From Megamerina dolium (taxonomy: Eukaryota > Arthropoda > Insecta > Diptera > Megamerinidae), in the NCBI GenBank assembly GCA_963854835.1, contig OY978525.1:118418120-118482119 (forward strand): a stretch of 64,000 nt of DNA, written 5' to 3'. Made by a program: the position numbers and the translations under genes. Below the pieces are notes generated by a model. It saw only the letters and a program-made list of their open reading frames with translations, searched no databases and was not told where the DNA came from. Position 1 is the stretch's first letter. Every line of letters begins with the position of its first letter. Below, in pieces: positions 1-11,797 of the stretch.

Positions 1-208
1 CCATGGTCTATGGTCTTTTGCCATTTATCGGGTAGATGATGGTTCCTTTCACGATAGAAATTTGGTGATTTTGAGACAAAATAGTCATCGAACAATTTGC
101 GTGCCATCGAACTTCAACTTTGGAGAAGCGCTGGACAGCTAAATAAGACTGCATTGATCTGAATAAGTGGTAGATTGAAAATTTTCCCAACCCAACCCAA
201 TAATTTCC

Positions 209-278
209 CAGCCGTAGCTCAGTAGTTAGTGTGTTGGGCTTCTGATCTGTAGGTCGTGGATTCAAACCCCGGCTGAAG
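209..278 (+). ncRNA. degraded tRNA-like Pol III head of the SINE
   Basis: A six-pair acceptor stem and recognisable A-box and B-box positions support tRNA ancestry. The D-stem GCTC lacks a good partner, the T-stem carries mismatches, and a discriminator-plus-CCA context is absent. It is best read as an internal Pol III promoter of a SINE. Confidence 0.6.
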
Positions 279-560
279 CATAACAAATTTAATATCGTAA
301 CGATTTTTCTTTTGAACGGTACCCACCTGTCGGCAAGCAATTGACTTCTGGCAGTAACAATTCTCCATCGAAAAGCTTCTAAAAGAAATTTGTGACGAAG
401 CCCAGAAAAAGTGATGTCGCAAGAGTTCTGCCCTTCGGAACCGGCTAGAATAAGTAGGTGCCTTTTAATTTTCTCCAAAATTTAACACCCACAACAGTAA
501 TGGATGAGAAGCTCGACCAAAGAGCCCTTCGGGGCTATAAGTGACACATATTTATTTTTT
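209..560 (+). mobile_element. tRNA-headed SINE, fullest copy in the window
   Basis: Positions 209-278 look like a degraded tRNA. CAGCCG (209-214) pairs with CGGCTG (270-275). An A-box-like TAGCTCAGTAGTT starts at 215, the anticodon-loop position reads CTTCTGA, and a B-box-like ATTCAAACC sits near 260. A body of about 280 bp follows and ends in a T-run after CATATTTA (about 548-560). Related bodies lie on the minus strand at 22448-22690, 59513-59615 and 61943-62156, so this is a dispersed family. The head resembles Lys or Arg tRNA, but the D-stem and T-stem are broken, so it is not a working tRNA gene. Bases 1-208 may belong to the same or an adjoining repeat. Confidence 0.7.
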
Positions 561-892
561 TTTTAAGGAGCAGATGAGTTCCTGAGTTGATTTTGCTGTA
601 CTCAACGGTCCGTGAATCATTCTCAAGGCAAAAATTATTGTCACAAAATATTGTAATCCATCTTTACACTCTTTGTTCTAAGATTCATCTAATTTTCATC
701 CAAAATCGAATTAATCAATTTCTCGGCTTCTATTTTTTTTTTTTAATTTGAAAACAGAATAAAATAAAATTGCGTGAATGTTGCTTATCGACATCCATCT
801 GTTATCAAGTTGTTACCCACTGAACGACAACTTGTAAACGACTGAAACTCGTGTCATATCGTTTTACAGAAACTAACGTTTCTTCCTTTTAG
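561..892. other. anonymous AT-rich spacer
   Basis: I see no gene or repeat structure apart from a T-run near 730-744. Confidence 0.5.
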
Positions 893-2067
893 AAAAAAGC
901 ATTCCACAATTGAGCACATCCACTGGCTGATTGAAAAAATTCAAACAGCGCTCGATAGAAATGAATTCTGCTCAGCAGTCTTTTTGGATATATCCCAAGC
1001 CTTTGACAGGGTGTGACACCAAGATCGATTATTCAAAGCAATAAAAATGTTGCCTCTGAACGCTTATTTGCTTATAAAAGTATATCTTCATAAACGGCTA
1101 TTCTACGTGAATTACGATGAAATGAAATGTCCGCCTTTCACTCAATTTATGTCGGAATTCCACAAGGTAATGTGTTAGGTCCAATTCTTTACCTGCTTTT
1201 TACTTCCGATTTACCTACAATTGATGATGGTCTCACTGGAACTTTTGCCGATGACACTGCTATTATCATGACTGGAACGAGTCCCATAGTAGTGTCGTTC
1301 AAGCTCCAAATCGGTCTCGATTGAATTTCTTCTTGGTTAAAGAATTGGAGACTGAAAGTTAACGAGACGAAATCAACCCACATAACATTTGCTACGAGGG
1401 GAGATACATGTCCCCAAATCAAATTGAACAATATTTCAGTTCCACAATCCGAAACTGCTAAGTACTTGGGCATTCACCTGGATAGACGACTAACGTCGAG
1501 AGCACACATTTTTGCTGAATGGTAAGCTCTTGATATACAATTTCGCAACATGTACTGCGTGTTGAATCGTCAATCTCCCCTCTTCATGGAAAACAAAATC
1601 ATTCTATAGAAAACAATGCTCAACTATGGAAAACAGCATCCAACTCCAACATAGAAATCCTCTAGAGATTTCAGTACAAAACTCTGTGAATTCTAATTAA
1701 CGCTCCTTGGCACGTAACAAACGCCCAAGTTCATAAAGGCCTGAAATTCCCCTAGTGAAGGACGAAATCAAAGACAAACCTACAAAATATCGAGAACGAC
1801 TACATCCACACCCAAATGAGCTTGCCGCTAATCTGATAACATCATCGCGAATCTTTTCAAGACTGAAAAGGAAAACACCGCTACAGCTTGTGTCATAGCT
1901 CCCACAACATTAAAATAATTTTTTAGAGAAGGATGTTCCACAGGCAACACCCCTTCCACATGTTATTATCTGCCATAACTTTCCTTAGTTTAAGTCAAAT
2001 TTTTATAAAATGTCGATTATTGTTTTTAGACAGCATACAGCATATTAAATATATACAAAAAAAAAAA
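893..2067 (+). pseudogene. Jockey-like non-LTR retrotransposon, 5'-truncated reverse transcriptase remnant
   Basis: Reverse-transcriptase blocks appear in order across shifting frames. KKHSTIEHIHWLIEKI is followed by FLDISQAFDRV (about 982-1015, then a stop where Trp is expected). Next come GIPQGNVLGPILYLLFTSDLP (about 1155-1215) and the catalytic box FADDTAI (1243-1263). A degenerate C-terminus near 1740-1860 still shows the KYRERLHPHPNELA block typical of Jockey ORF2 ends. A 3' UTR of about 170 bp ends in an A-run at 2056-2067. At least one frameshift between 1015 and 1127 and several stops make it dead. The endonuclease domain and ORF1 are absent, as expected for 5' truncation on insertion. 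Confidence 0.85.
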
Positions 2068-2297
2068 CCCCAAAATTGCATTCGTAATAGATGCGTATAA
2101 GTATGTTTTTTAATGCAACCAATTTCACATGACAGAATTTATTTGTGACACCTATTAATTATTACTATTTATAAAAACTATCGGTAGCTAGGATGTACCA
2201 TAAATTTCATTGCAAATACAAGAATATCATTTACTATCAGAATATTCTAAATTGAGAAAGTCCCAATGTAGGCAGAGTATGATTCGTAAGTCAATTT

Positions 2298-2440
2298 TAT
2301 ATACGAAGGCGGTCCCAGAACTACGCGACCTGACATATAGATGGCGGCAGTAGTTTGAAAAGAATTACTTTGGTGAAAAGTGGCATTCTTATAAAACATA
2401 TTTTTTAAGTTTCAAGGTGCCACGTTGTTTAGTATTTTTT
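2298..2440 (+). mobile_element. solo left end of a mariner family
   Basis: The sequence beginning near 2298 with the terminal GTCCCAGAACTACGCGAC matches the left ends of the deleted mariners at 48042 and 62980 for about 140 bp, including the TATAGATGGCGGCAGTAG stretch. No right terminus follows; similarity stops before the AAT tract. Confidence 0.7.
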
Positions 2441-2463
2441 CTTAATTTGATTTCACCTTTTTC

Positions 2464-2500
<37 letters not shown>

Positions 2501-2501
2501 T
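2464..2501. repeat. (TAA)n microsatellite
   Basis: About 12 perfect trinucleotide units. Confidence 0.95.
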
Positions 2502-4300
2502 AATTGATTAAAATAAAGTCCACTGAGATCATACAATTTTCAGACTGCTGATCTTAAAGAACAATCTGAATTTTATCCCAAAAAAATGGTGTTATATTCT
2601 TGTATTAAAGGCATCTATACTTTCGACTTGGTACCTTTATTTTCTAGTACTCAAACTGAGAAGAGAACATTTATTATGATTATTATCGCATGTTAGAATA
2701 AACGAAAAACGAATATTCACTACTTTCGATAGCATAAATATCAATTTGAGCTAAACTGCTAGATAATAAGTTAATTTTATAAACTTTTATCAAATTCAAA
2801 ATTCAAATAGTAGGGGTATTCTGTTTTGATTTATTTCCAATTTATTAAATTTTTTCTTACCATTATGGTACTTACGAAAGCCATATATCTGCTAGTGTTT
2901 TTTTTTTTTCATTTTTATTAAATGTTCATAAATTTTGAAACGACCTATCAACACATAACAACTACGTGCTATCATCAATTTCAAATGTTTACATACATAT
3001 GTATGTATACTTATGTATACATACATCAGAGGGAGTTGATATTTTCCAATCATCATTTGCAACACTTGATATTATTAAGAAGAACCAAAGACATGGCCGC
3101 AGCAGCAGCAGCAGCAGCAACAACAACTGTTGGCCATGCATTAAGAAGACAGTAAAAAAAAAAAAAATAAAAAAAAAATTATATGTCAACGTAAAAAATC
3201 ATAAAAATCTCAATGGCAATATGAGCCGCCACAAATACATTGCACCTACACACACACACACACACACGCACATATGCACACTCACTTAGTCTTGTATTCA
3301 GTCTATTTGTGCGGCATTTTCAACGAAGAGGAAATTCAATAAATTTACCGCTTCACAACATAATCCCACATTATAGACAACACAAGGCAAACCACCAAAT
3401 GATACCCCAGGGTGATACTTACTTGAGTGTGTTGACGCAGGTTGTTCCGTCCGTTGATGCAGGTCGCTTGTTCGCGCGCTATCTATGTTCTCGCGTATAT
3501 ACTCATACATATGTATCCCATAGTATGTAATGATGCTTGACGACGACGACGACCGGATGTGGCAAAGTCGATTTTTATTTATGTTTTATGAGACGTAAAA
3601 TGATTGAGAGAAAGACTACGAAGGCACACACAAGCATAGAAAATATCATAGAGATGGAAAAGAAACAAAAAATTGAAATGCCATAGAATATAATAGTTGA
3701 AGAGCTTACGAGCATGTATGTAGTACATACTTTATATCGAGTAGTCAAATGCGATGGCAAACGTACATATGTAAGTGCCATATTGCCACGCAGAAAGAAG
3801 ACGGTAAAATGAAAATACCTTTAACACAACTGCTGATACGTATGATATGACAAATGTACGTATTGATAATATGAATATTATGAATAGCTGCTACCATCAA
3901 ATGGAAATGAAACTCTATTGATCGAAGATAAATATGTATATATGTGCATTTGTATGTATATGTGCCGCCAAGGACTGATGCTATGATGAAATTAAGTGAA
4001 AATTAAAATGAGCGACCTAAAGCAATCTCATTCAACGGTTGTATGCATATTGTTTTGCTGAATGTTCGATATATGATATTCATCGGTGATGATTCCACTG
4101 AATTTATGATAAAAAGAAAATTATATATTTTATTTCCTATGGCGCTATATTTTGCAATGGTTTGCTATGAGAAGAAATGTGAGACAAGATAAAAGTATTT
4201 CCTTTTATTTTTTTAAACTAAGTTCATATACGATAAAATGAGCTCAATGAAGCTACAATTTGAATAGATATGCGTCCAAATATTGACCGCTAAATATCCA
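2502..4300. other. anonymous AT-rich sequence with short microsatellites
   Basis: It contains (GCA)n then (CAA)n at 3097-3129, an A-rich tract at 3154-3178, (CA)n at 3248-3267 and (GAC)n at 3541-3552. Short open frames here follow the simple repeats and show no domain. Confidence 0.5.
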
Positions 4301-5668
4301 AAATTTGGGTGTTCGAAAAAGTTTCGGTTACAAATTTGACCTAAAATGAAACACCTTTTTCTTATACTTGAAACCAGGCTTACTAAACCAATTATGTGTC
4401 GCTTTGATCGACAATCCTTTGCACATTTTTGGGATAAAGCCATTATTTCAGCTGTGTAGAACTTCCGGGTTTTCTGAGCGAAAATCTGATCCAAGTGCGT
4501 TTTGAAGGTCTTTACGGAATTTAAATTTACACCATTAGGAGAGTTGTGCAGCGATCAAAACAAACGATAATCTGAAGATGTAGGGTCCGGGCTGTATGGT
4601 GAATGCATCAAAACTTCCCAGCGAGGTTCTATGAGTTTCTGCCGGGTCATCAAAGATGTGTGTGTCATGATGGAACACAACACATTTTCTCTTGATCAAT
4701 TCTGACTATTTTATTTGAATTGCTTGCTTCAATCTCGTTAATTGTTGACAGCAGAGATCAAAGTCAATTATTTGACCGGGTTGTAGAACCCGCTCCTAAT
4801 GAACAATTATATTTCAATCCTACCAAACACATAGCATTATCTTTCTTGGTGTCAATCTTAGTTTTGTCATTTTAATTGAATTGTTTGCTTAACTCTCATT
4901 AATTGTTGACGGTAGAAATCAGAATCAATCAATTGACCGGGCTGTAATAAACAATTCTCTTTCAATCCCACAAAACACACAACATTATCTTTCTTACCAT
5001 TTGCGGTGGCTTCACCTCGCTTTGTCCATGACCTTTTTTGTAAATTATTTTGTAAATATTGATCCACTTTTTATCGCTCGTAATCATTCGCTTCAGAAAT
5101 GCTTCGATTTCGTTCCGTTTTAGCAGTGAATCGCAAATGGAAATTCGGTCCATTAAATTGTTCACTGTTAATTCGAGTTTCTTTGTGTAAGCAGTTCTCT
5201 TTAAATGGTTAATAATCGTTTGGTGATGAATATCTATGTCTCTAGCAACGTCTATGCTTCTTCGATCTTGCTCAATTTTTTCCATGATTCTGTTGACCTT
5301 TTCAGTGATTGGTCAACCAGAACGATATGCATCTTTCACATCAAAGTTGTCAGATCGAAAACAAGCAAACCACTTTGCTGCTATTTTCCTAGTTACAGCA
5401 TCGTCTCCGTAAACTTTACAAATTTTTTTCAGTAGCCTGCGAAATATGATGATAATATTCGGAATTTTCACTCATTTTTAAACGTTTGGCAATTTTCCAC
5501 AAAATAATGCGATTTTAATAGTGTCATTTAACAACGTGAAGCTTAAAATGTCACCTTTCAAATAAGCTATAGTATAGTCTTATAGATGCAATTAGTATTA
5601 ATAGAAATGTTACATTTTAGAGCCATCTGCTGACACTTTGTTACCGAACTTTTTCGAACATCTAAATA
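4301..5668 (-). mobile_element. nearly full-length dead mariner, irritans-like
   Basis: Inverted termini share GTGTTCGAAAAAGTT next to CGGT(T)ACAAA (4303-4333 and 5638-5666). The span of about 1.37 kb fits mariner. On the minus strand, a start near 5480 (MSENSEYYHH) leads into AAKWFACFRSDNFDVKDAYRSG, the HTH block, then RMITSDKKW where family members have TGDEKW. The second catalytic region reads VFHHD, but the conserved Asn-Ala-Arg-Pro is gone and the frame shifts. The third region is YSPDPTSSDYRLF, and the C-terminus FAQKTRKFYTAEIMAL lies at about 4400-4490. Stops and frameshifts are many. Two diverged copies of one segment (4709-4849 and 4869-4997) lie in tandem inside it. Confidence 0.88.
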
Positions 5669-5884
5669 TAATAATGTCCCTTTTATCATTGAAAATATAG
5701 AATTACTGCCACAAGTTATCTTTGGCTGATGAAATTGCAAAGAATAATTGCAAAAAATTCAACAATTTCTATTTGGTTTTCGAATGATTTCAATTTTAAG
5801 ACTTCATGCTCATTTTACTACTATCATATTTCTGAGTGGACCTAAATAAGTTGTTAAGGTATGTTGTTGAAATAAAATGGAACA
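5669..5884. other. spacer between mariner and LINE fragment
   Basis: AT-rich; no recognisable feature. Confidence 0.4.
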
Positions 5885-6155
5885 TGACACAGCCGCTGGA
5901 TTTTGATGCGCTTTACTATGTCAATATCGGCATACAGCTCATACAGCTCATGGTTTTACCTTATTCGCTACTCGCCACCAACGCAAAGAGGTCCAAAGAT
6001 CTTGCGTAGGACTTTTCTCTCGAAAACTCCAAGCATTCGCTCATCCGAGGTGGAAATTGTCCAGGCTTCAGCGCCATATGTTAGGACAGGCATGATGAGA
6101 GACTTGGAGGGTGTAGTTTTCGTTCTTCGAGAGAGGGCTCGACTTCTCAATTTCC
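5885..6155 (-). pseudogene. LINE reverse-transcriptase C-terminal fragment
   Basis: The minus strand reads RSRALSRRTKTTPSKSLIMP, VLTYGAEAWTISTSDERML and GVFERKVLRKIFGPLCVGGE, then a continuation that matches the + strand copy at 11000-11608. This is the end of the RT/thumb region of a non-LTR element whose clade I cannot fix. It is truncated at both ends, and its 3' part is missing compared with the second copy. Confidence 0.75.
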
Positions 6156-7865
6156 TTGTACGAGAGTATTTTTATCGATCATGTGCTTCACTTTCATTTA
6201 GCTCAGGAGCTTCACAAAATGAATATACAATAATTTATATACAAAATTAATTGAATTAATTTTATTGTATATTGTTATTAATTTATTATGCTCAATGTTA
6301 TATAGCTACAATGTTTGTTTGTTGGAAATCTTCAGAAACAACATACCAAATACATATTAAGCAAAATTTAATATTTATGCACAATTTTGAAGTACATGAG
6401 TTCTTGATAAATTTATTGCAATTTCATGTTTGCTTTTATGCAATAAAATTTCATTAAATTTTATTCAAGCATCTAATGGTCGTTTAACATTAGTTGTTAG
6501 AAGGATCCATTTTGTTCCAAAAAATTTCTATTTAATAGTTTTATTTGCATATGAAAATTTTTAATTAAACTTACATACAAGTGTGAGACACACACTCACA
6601 CATATTGGTACTCATATGGATATACGATATTCTGAATTTTATAACTATGAGTGGAATACAAAACTATTTTTTTCCGAATTGTTATGAATTGTTATGCATG
6701 TTTGCCATTTTACTCAGTGTAGATAAAGTATTAGCACAAAATATTGGTTGATATGTTTGAAACCTTAGCAACATCATCCCAAAGAATTGCGACTGTGTGT
6801 ATATACACTTAAATATACGGTTTCTTTGGTATACAATTTTGGTTTTATTATTTTCTCTAGTTAATACTGTTAGATGATATTATTGTCCATGGTTCATTTT
6901 TGAATATACATGCACACGACAAGTGCATATAATGCCACAAAAACACTATTGAGGTGAGTTCTCGTGTGGGACTGTATTTCACTGTCTAAATGGTTGATGG
7001 TATATTATTATTATCCAAAATATGATTTTCGATATAAAAACTAGTCAAATACTACGACTTTGATACGGTTTTGCCTTGTTGCTGAACCATTCTGTTGTCC
7101 TGAGAAACAATTTAAAGCAATTTCATAACGACAGCAGAATTATTGATAGTAAAAGACACAAGTCACCGAAGCAAATGCTTCAGAATAGTACAAAAAATGC
7201 TAAGATGCCCATAACACTCATCGTTTGTACAACAACAAAAAACAAAGAACTTAAAAACATCGGTTTAACAAGATTTATTTATTTCAGATCAAGTCATAGT
7301 TTCAGGGTGTCACAATTCCTTCACATAGTTGATACTTTGCGATTTATGGCAATGGGCATAAACGCTCATAATATAATTCTTATATATTAGATGAAATTTA
7401 TTTATTCAAATATTTTATTTTCTTGTTTATTCATATTTTGTGTTGCTGTTGGTATTGTTGTTGTTGCTTTTATTGCAAACATTTTTTTTTTATTATTCAA
7501 TTGAAATGGGTGTGATTCAAAGATATAGAAAGTTTTGAAAGAATAAATTATATCAGAATGAAATAAATAATTAAATTTTATTTTCGGCCGATGTTCGTGC
7601 GGTATGTATATTTTACAAACTTATATCGTACTTATGCAATATGATTCACATGAAAAGGCGAATTCTTGCATCTAACGAATGTCTCTAATAATAATAAATA
7701 GCTCTCTTTAACTGACTTCAAGAAAAATTAAACGACCAATATTGCGTATATTTTTCTAGCATAATTTCTTGAAAGTATATTGGATTGGACTATGCAAATA
7801 CAATATTTCATTGGTCAGCTCTATGAAACTACGCAAAAAGTTAGCAAAATGATGTGGAATTTCTT
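6156..7865. other. anonymous AT-rich sequence
   Basis: No domain-bearing frame is seen. An open frame at 7076-7390 has no recognisable motif and ordinary AT-rich composition, so I do not call it a gene. Confidence 0.5.
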
Positions 7866-10087
7866 TTTCAAAGATTTTATATTTGAAAATGGTGAAAAAG
7901 TGAAGAATTTGATGTTTAAAAAAATCTATATATTCTGCATTTTAATATTTTGGGAAAATTCTTCCAACATGATTCGATGAAAAATCAAAATTTTGAAAAA
8001 TTGCATTTTAGAAGAAGTGAATTGAAGATTTAATATTTGAAAATGGTGGATAAAAGGAAGAATTTGATGTTTAAAAAAATCTATATTTTCTGCATTTTAA
8101 TATTTTGGGAAAATTATTCCAACATGATTCGGCGAAAAATCAAAATTCTTAAAAATTGCATTTTAGAAGAAGTGTAGGGAAGATTTTATATTTGAAAATG
8201 ATGAATATAGTGAAGAATTTGATGTTTAAAAAAATCAATATTTTCTGCATTTTAATACTTTGAGACAATTATTCCAATTTATTAATGTTTAAAAAAATCT
8301 ATATTTTCTGCATTTTAATACTTTGAGACAATTATTCCAACATGATTCGACGAAAAATCAAAATTTTGAAAAATTGCATTTCAGAAGAAGTGAAGTGAAG
8401 ATTCTATATTTGAAAATGGTGAATAAAGTGAAGAATTTGATGTTTAAAAAAATCTATATTTTCTACATTTTAATATTTTGGGAATATTACTCAACATGAT
8501 TCGGCGAAAAATCAAAATTCTTAAAAATTGCATTTTAGAGGAAGTGTAGGGAAGATTTTATATTTGAAAATGGTGAATAAAGTGAAGAATTTAATGTTTA
8601 AAAAAATCTATATTTTCTGCATTTTAATATTTTGGGAAAATTATTCCAACATGATTCGGCGAAAAATCAAAATTCTTAAAAATTGCATTTTAGAAGAAGT
8701 GTAGGGAAGATTTTATATTTGAAAATGATGAATATAGTGAAGAATTTTATGTTTAAAAAATCTATATTTTCTGCATTTCAATACTTTTGGGAAAATTATT
8801 CCAACGTGATTCGACGAAAAATCAAAATTTTTAAAAATTGCATTTTAGAAGAAGTGAAGTGAAGATTTTATATTTGAAAATGGTGAATAAAGTGAAGAAT
8901 TTGATGTCTAAAAAATCTATATTTTCTGCATTTTAATATTTTGAGACAATTATTCAAACATGATTCGACGAAAAATCAAAATTTTGAAAAATTGCTTTTT
9001 AGAAGAAATGAAGTGAAGATTTTATATTTGAAGATGGTGAATAAAGTGCAAATTTTAATGTTTAAAAAATTCTATATTTTCTGCATTTTAATATTTTGGG
9101 AAAATTATTCCAACATGATTCGATGAAAAATCAAAATTTTGAAAAAATGCATTTCAGAAGAAGTGAAGTGAAGATTTTATATTTGAAAATGGTGAAAAAA
9201 GTGAAGAATTTGATGTTTAAAAAAATCTATATTTTCTGCATTTTAATATTTTGGGAAAATTATTCCAACGTGATTCGACGAAAAATTAAAATTTTGAAAA
9301 ATTGCATTTTAGAAGAAGTGTAGGGAAGATTTTATATTTGAAAATGATGAATATAGTGAAGAATTTGATGTTTAAAAAATCTATATTTTCTGCATTTCAA
9401 TACTTTTGGGAAAATTATTCCAACGTGATTCGACGAAAAATCAAAATTTTGAAAAATTGCATTTTAGAAGAAGTGAAGTGAAGATTTTATATTTGAAAAT
9501 GGTGAATAAAGTGAAGAATTTGATGTCTAAAAAATCTATATTTTCTGCATTTTAATATTTTGAGACAATTATTCAAACATGATTCGACGAAAAATCAAAA
9601 TTCTTAAAAATTGCATTTTAGAGGAAGTGTAGGGAAGATTTTATATTTGAAAATGGTGAATAAAGTGCAGAATTTAATGTTTAAAAAAATCTATATTTTC
9701 TGCATTTTAATACTTTGGGAAAATTATTCCAACATGATTCGATGAAAAATCAAAATTTTGAAAAATTGCATTTTAGAAGAAGTGATGTGAAGATTTTATA
9801 TTTGAAAATGGTGAATAAAGTGAAGAATTTGATGTTTAAAAAATCTATATTTTCTTCATTTTAATATTTTGGGAATATTATTCCAACATGATTCAACGAA
9901 AAATCAAAATTTTGAAAAATTGCATTTTAGAAGAGGTGAAGTGAAATTTTTATATTTGAAAATGGTGAATAAAGTGCAGATTTTAGTGTTTACAAAATGT
10001 ATATTTTCTACATTTTAATATTTTGGGAATATTATTCCAACATGATTGGACGAAAAATCAAAATTTTGAAAAATTGCATTTTAGAAC
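7866..10087. repeat. 154-155-bp tandem satellite, about 14 monomers with higher-order structure
   Basis: The marker GAAAATGRTGAA recurs at 7885, 8039, 8194, 8412, 8566, 8721, 8876, 9030, 9185, 9340, 9495, 9649, 9804 and 9958, giving steps of 154 or 155 except one of 218 that holds an extra partial unit of about 63 bp (near 8280-8340). Monomer variants recur every four units (619 bp): 8721 pairs with 9340 (GATGAATATAG, GTGATTCGACG), 8876 with 9495 (GATGTCTAAAAAATC, TTGAGACAATT), and 9030 with 9649 (GTGCA..., GATTCGATG). The array is very AT-rich. Short open frames inside it are by-products of the repeat. Confidence 0.95.
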
Positions 10088-10990
10088 ATGACGGCATCAA
10101 TCCCAACAAATTCTTCAGTATTTTTTGGAGGGCGGTGCAGCTTTTAAAAATATATATATTTTTGTGGCAGCCTTTCCTTAGGATCCTTCAGCAATTGGTT
10201 GCATATGTATAACCCACAATGCATACATACATACATACATATAACCCTATAGTCAGTCACACATATGTGTAGACACCATGTAACCACAATAAGGGGTCGT
10301 TGGCTGATATATTGTTTAAATGTATAGCATATACAGCACATCATCTCATATGTTTGAAAATGTCATTTACAGTATAACTTGAAACTTTTAAGTCAATTGA
10401 CGCTTTATCTTTGTCAAAACTTTTATATTGTATATATATGAGGGTGTGTATATGTGTGTGTCTGTGTTAGTGTGGGGTATTAAACTTTGTGCATTGAATT
10501 GAAATGTATCCAAAATAGCAGCAGCAGCAGCAGTAGCAGCAGTAATATAATAGTGGTGGATCACATTTCAAACTCTTTTGGAACAAATTCAATTAACATA
10601 AAGAGAACACAATGCGATGCGATATACTAATATACATACTAGTCATAGTACTACTATAGTATGTAGTGTAATGTAGTGTAATGAAATACTAAAGTCCAGA
10701 TGTATTTCAATTTTTTATTCAATTTTCTTCCATGAGGTACCCAAAATTCAATTTTGACTGATTGCTATTTGAAGTTCTAAACTATTTAAGTTTTGAGAAG
10801 ATGCCTTAGTATTCTCATACTGTTCAACTTTAATACTTCCACTAAGAAGTTTATTTTCCGATCAAAAACAAACGTAATTAGGTCTTTCATCATTCATCAT
10901 TTATATTTACATGCAGCGTCAAATATGACGCAATATGCATTTGAATGACATAACTGCCATGAACACGCGAGCAGTCAGTGCAGCATTCGA
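10088..10990. other. anonymous sequence with microsatellites
   Basis: It holds CATA-rich tracts (about 10217-10240), a GT-rich stretch (10441-10475) and (CAG)n at 10517-10542. No gene is seen. Confidence 0.5.
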
Positions 10991-10994
10991 AGTA

Positions 10995-11608
10995 GCTAGT
11001 GTCAATAAACAAAAAGTCCCGGCGTCTTGGACAGCACGTGACTGTTGACAACTGCGCTTTTGAAGCAGTAAGGGACTTGTCTATCTTGGAACCAGCATCA
11101 ACAACTGTAATGACGTCAGTCTCTCTCTACAAATCTCTCATCATGCGTGTCCTTACTATGGCGCGGAAGCCTGAACAATTTCCACGTCGGATGAGATAAT
11201 ACTTGTAGTTTTCGAGAGAAAAGCCTTATCATAGATCTTTGGACCTATTTGTGTTGGTGGCGAGTACCGACTAAGGTACAACCATGAGCTGTACAAGCTG
11301 TATGCCGATATTGACATAGTAAAGCGCATCAAAATCAAGCGGTTGTGCTGGCTAGGCCATGTGGAGCGATTGGAAGCACACGCTCCAGCTAAGAAGATGT
11401 TATATTCGGAACCCGCTGGAGGACGACGCAGAAGAGGAAGACCTAACTTCCGGTGGAAAGACCAAATACTGGAGAACCTGACGGCGCTTGGAATATCCAA
11501 TTGTCGACAGCAAGCGAAGAATAGAGAAGACTGGCGCCGCATTATATGTTCGGTCTAAATCGATCATCGGTTGTTATGCCCACATAAGAAGAAGAAGAAG
11601 AAGAAGAA
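10995..11608 (+). pseudogene. LINE 3' end: RT C-terminus with (AAG)n tail
   Basis: Broken frames lead into IDIVKRIKIKRLCWLGHVERL, EPAGGRRRRGRPNFRWKDQI and LENLTALGISNCRQQAKNRE, ending DWRRIICSV with a stop at 11556-11558. The element finishes with a (AAG)n tail at 11586-11608. The C-terminal 71 codons (11343-11558) are open while the upstream part has stops and shifts. It belongs to the same family as 5885-6155. It ends 190 bp before the V-ATPase start codon, so it lies in what should be promoter or 5' UTR. Confidence 0.82.
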
Positions 11609-11797
11609 TAAGATGTATTTGATTTTCTTGCACTCATCGAAAAGCCTTTCAAACTGTACTGTCATTACTTTCACCCGCATGTGGAAAAATCTCAATCACA
11701 TTTGTATTTGTATTATCTCAATGACAGTTTTTGAATAATTTTAAACATTAATGCATAAATATATTTTTGTAACGAAACTAAGAATATTCCAAGAGAA

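Noticed and set aside
209..278. Functional tRNA gene
   Set aside because: D-stem and T-stem mispair and the sequence is attached to a dispersed repeat body.
8..478. Minus-strand open frame of 156 codons
   Set aside because: It spans the SINE body and its tRNA-like head in antisense; the same body is frameless in the other copies.
7076..7390. Possible 104-codon gene
   Set aside because: No motif, no splice or promoter context, composition like the flanks.
8941..9323. Open frames in the satellite (LMFKKIYIFCILIFWEN type)
   Set aside because: The same frame recurs in each monomer and is broken by the 154/155-bp phase change; no sign of a protein.
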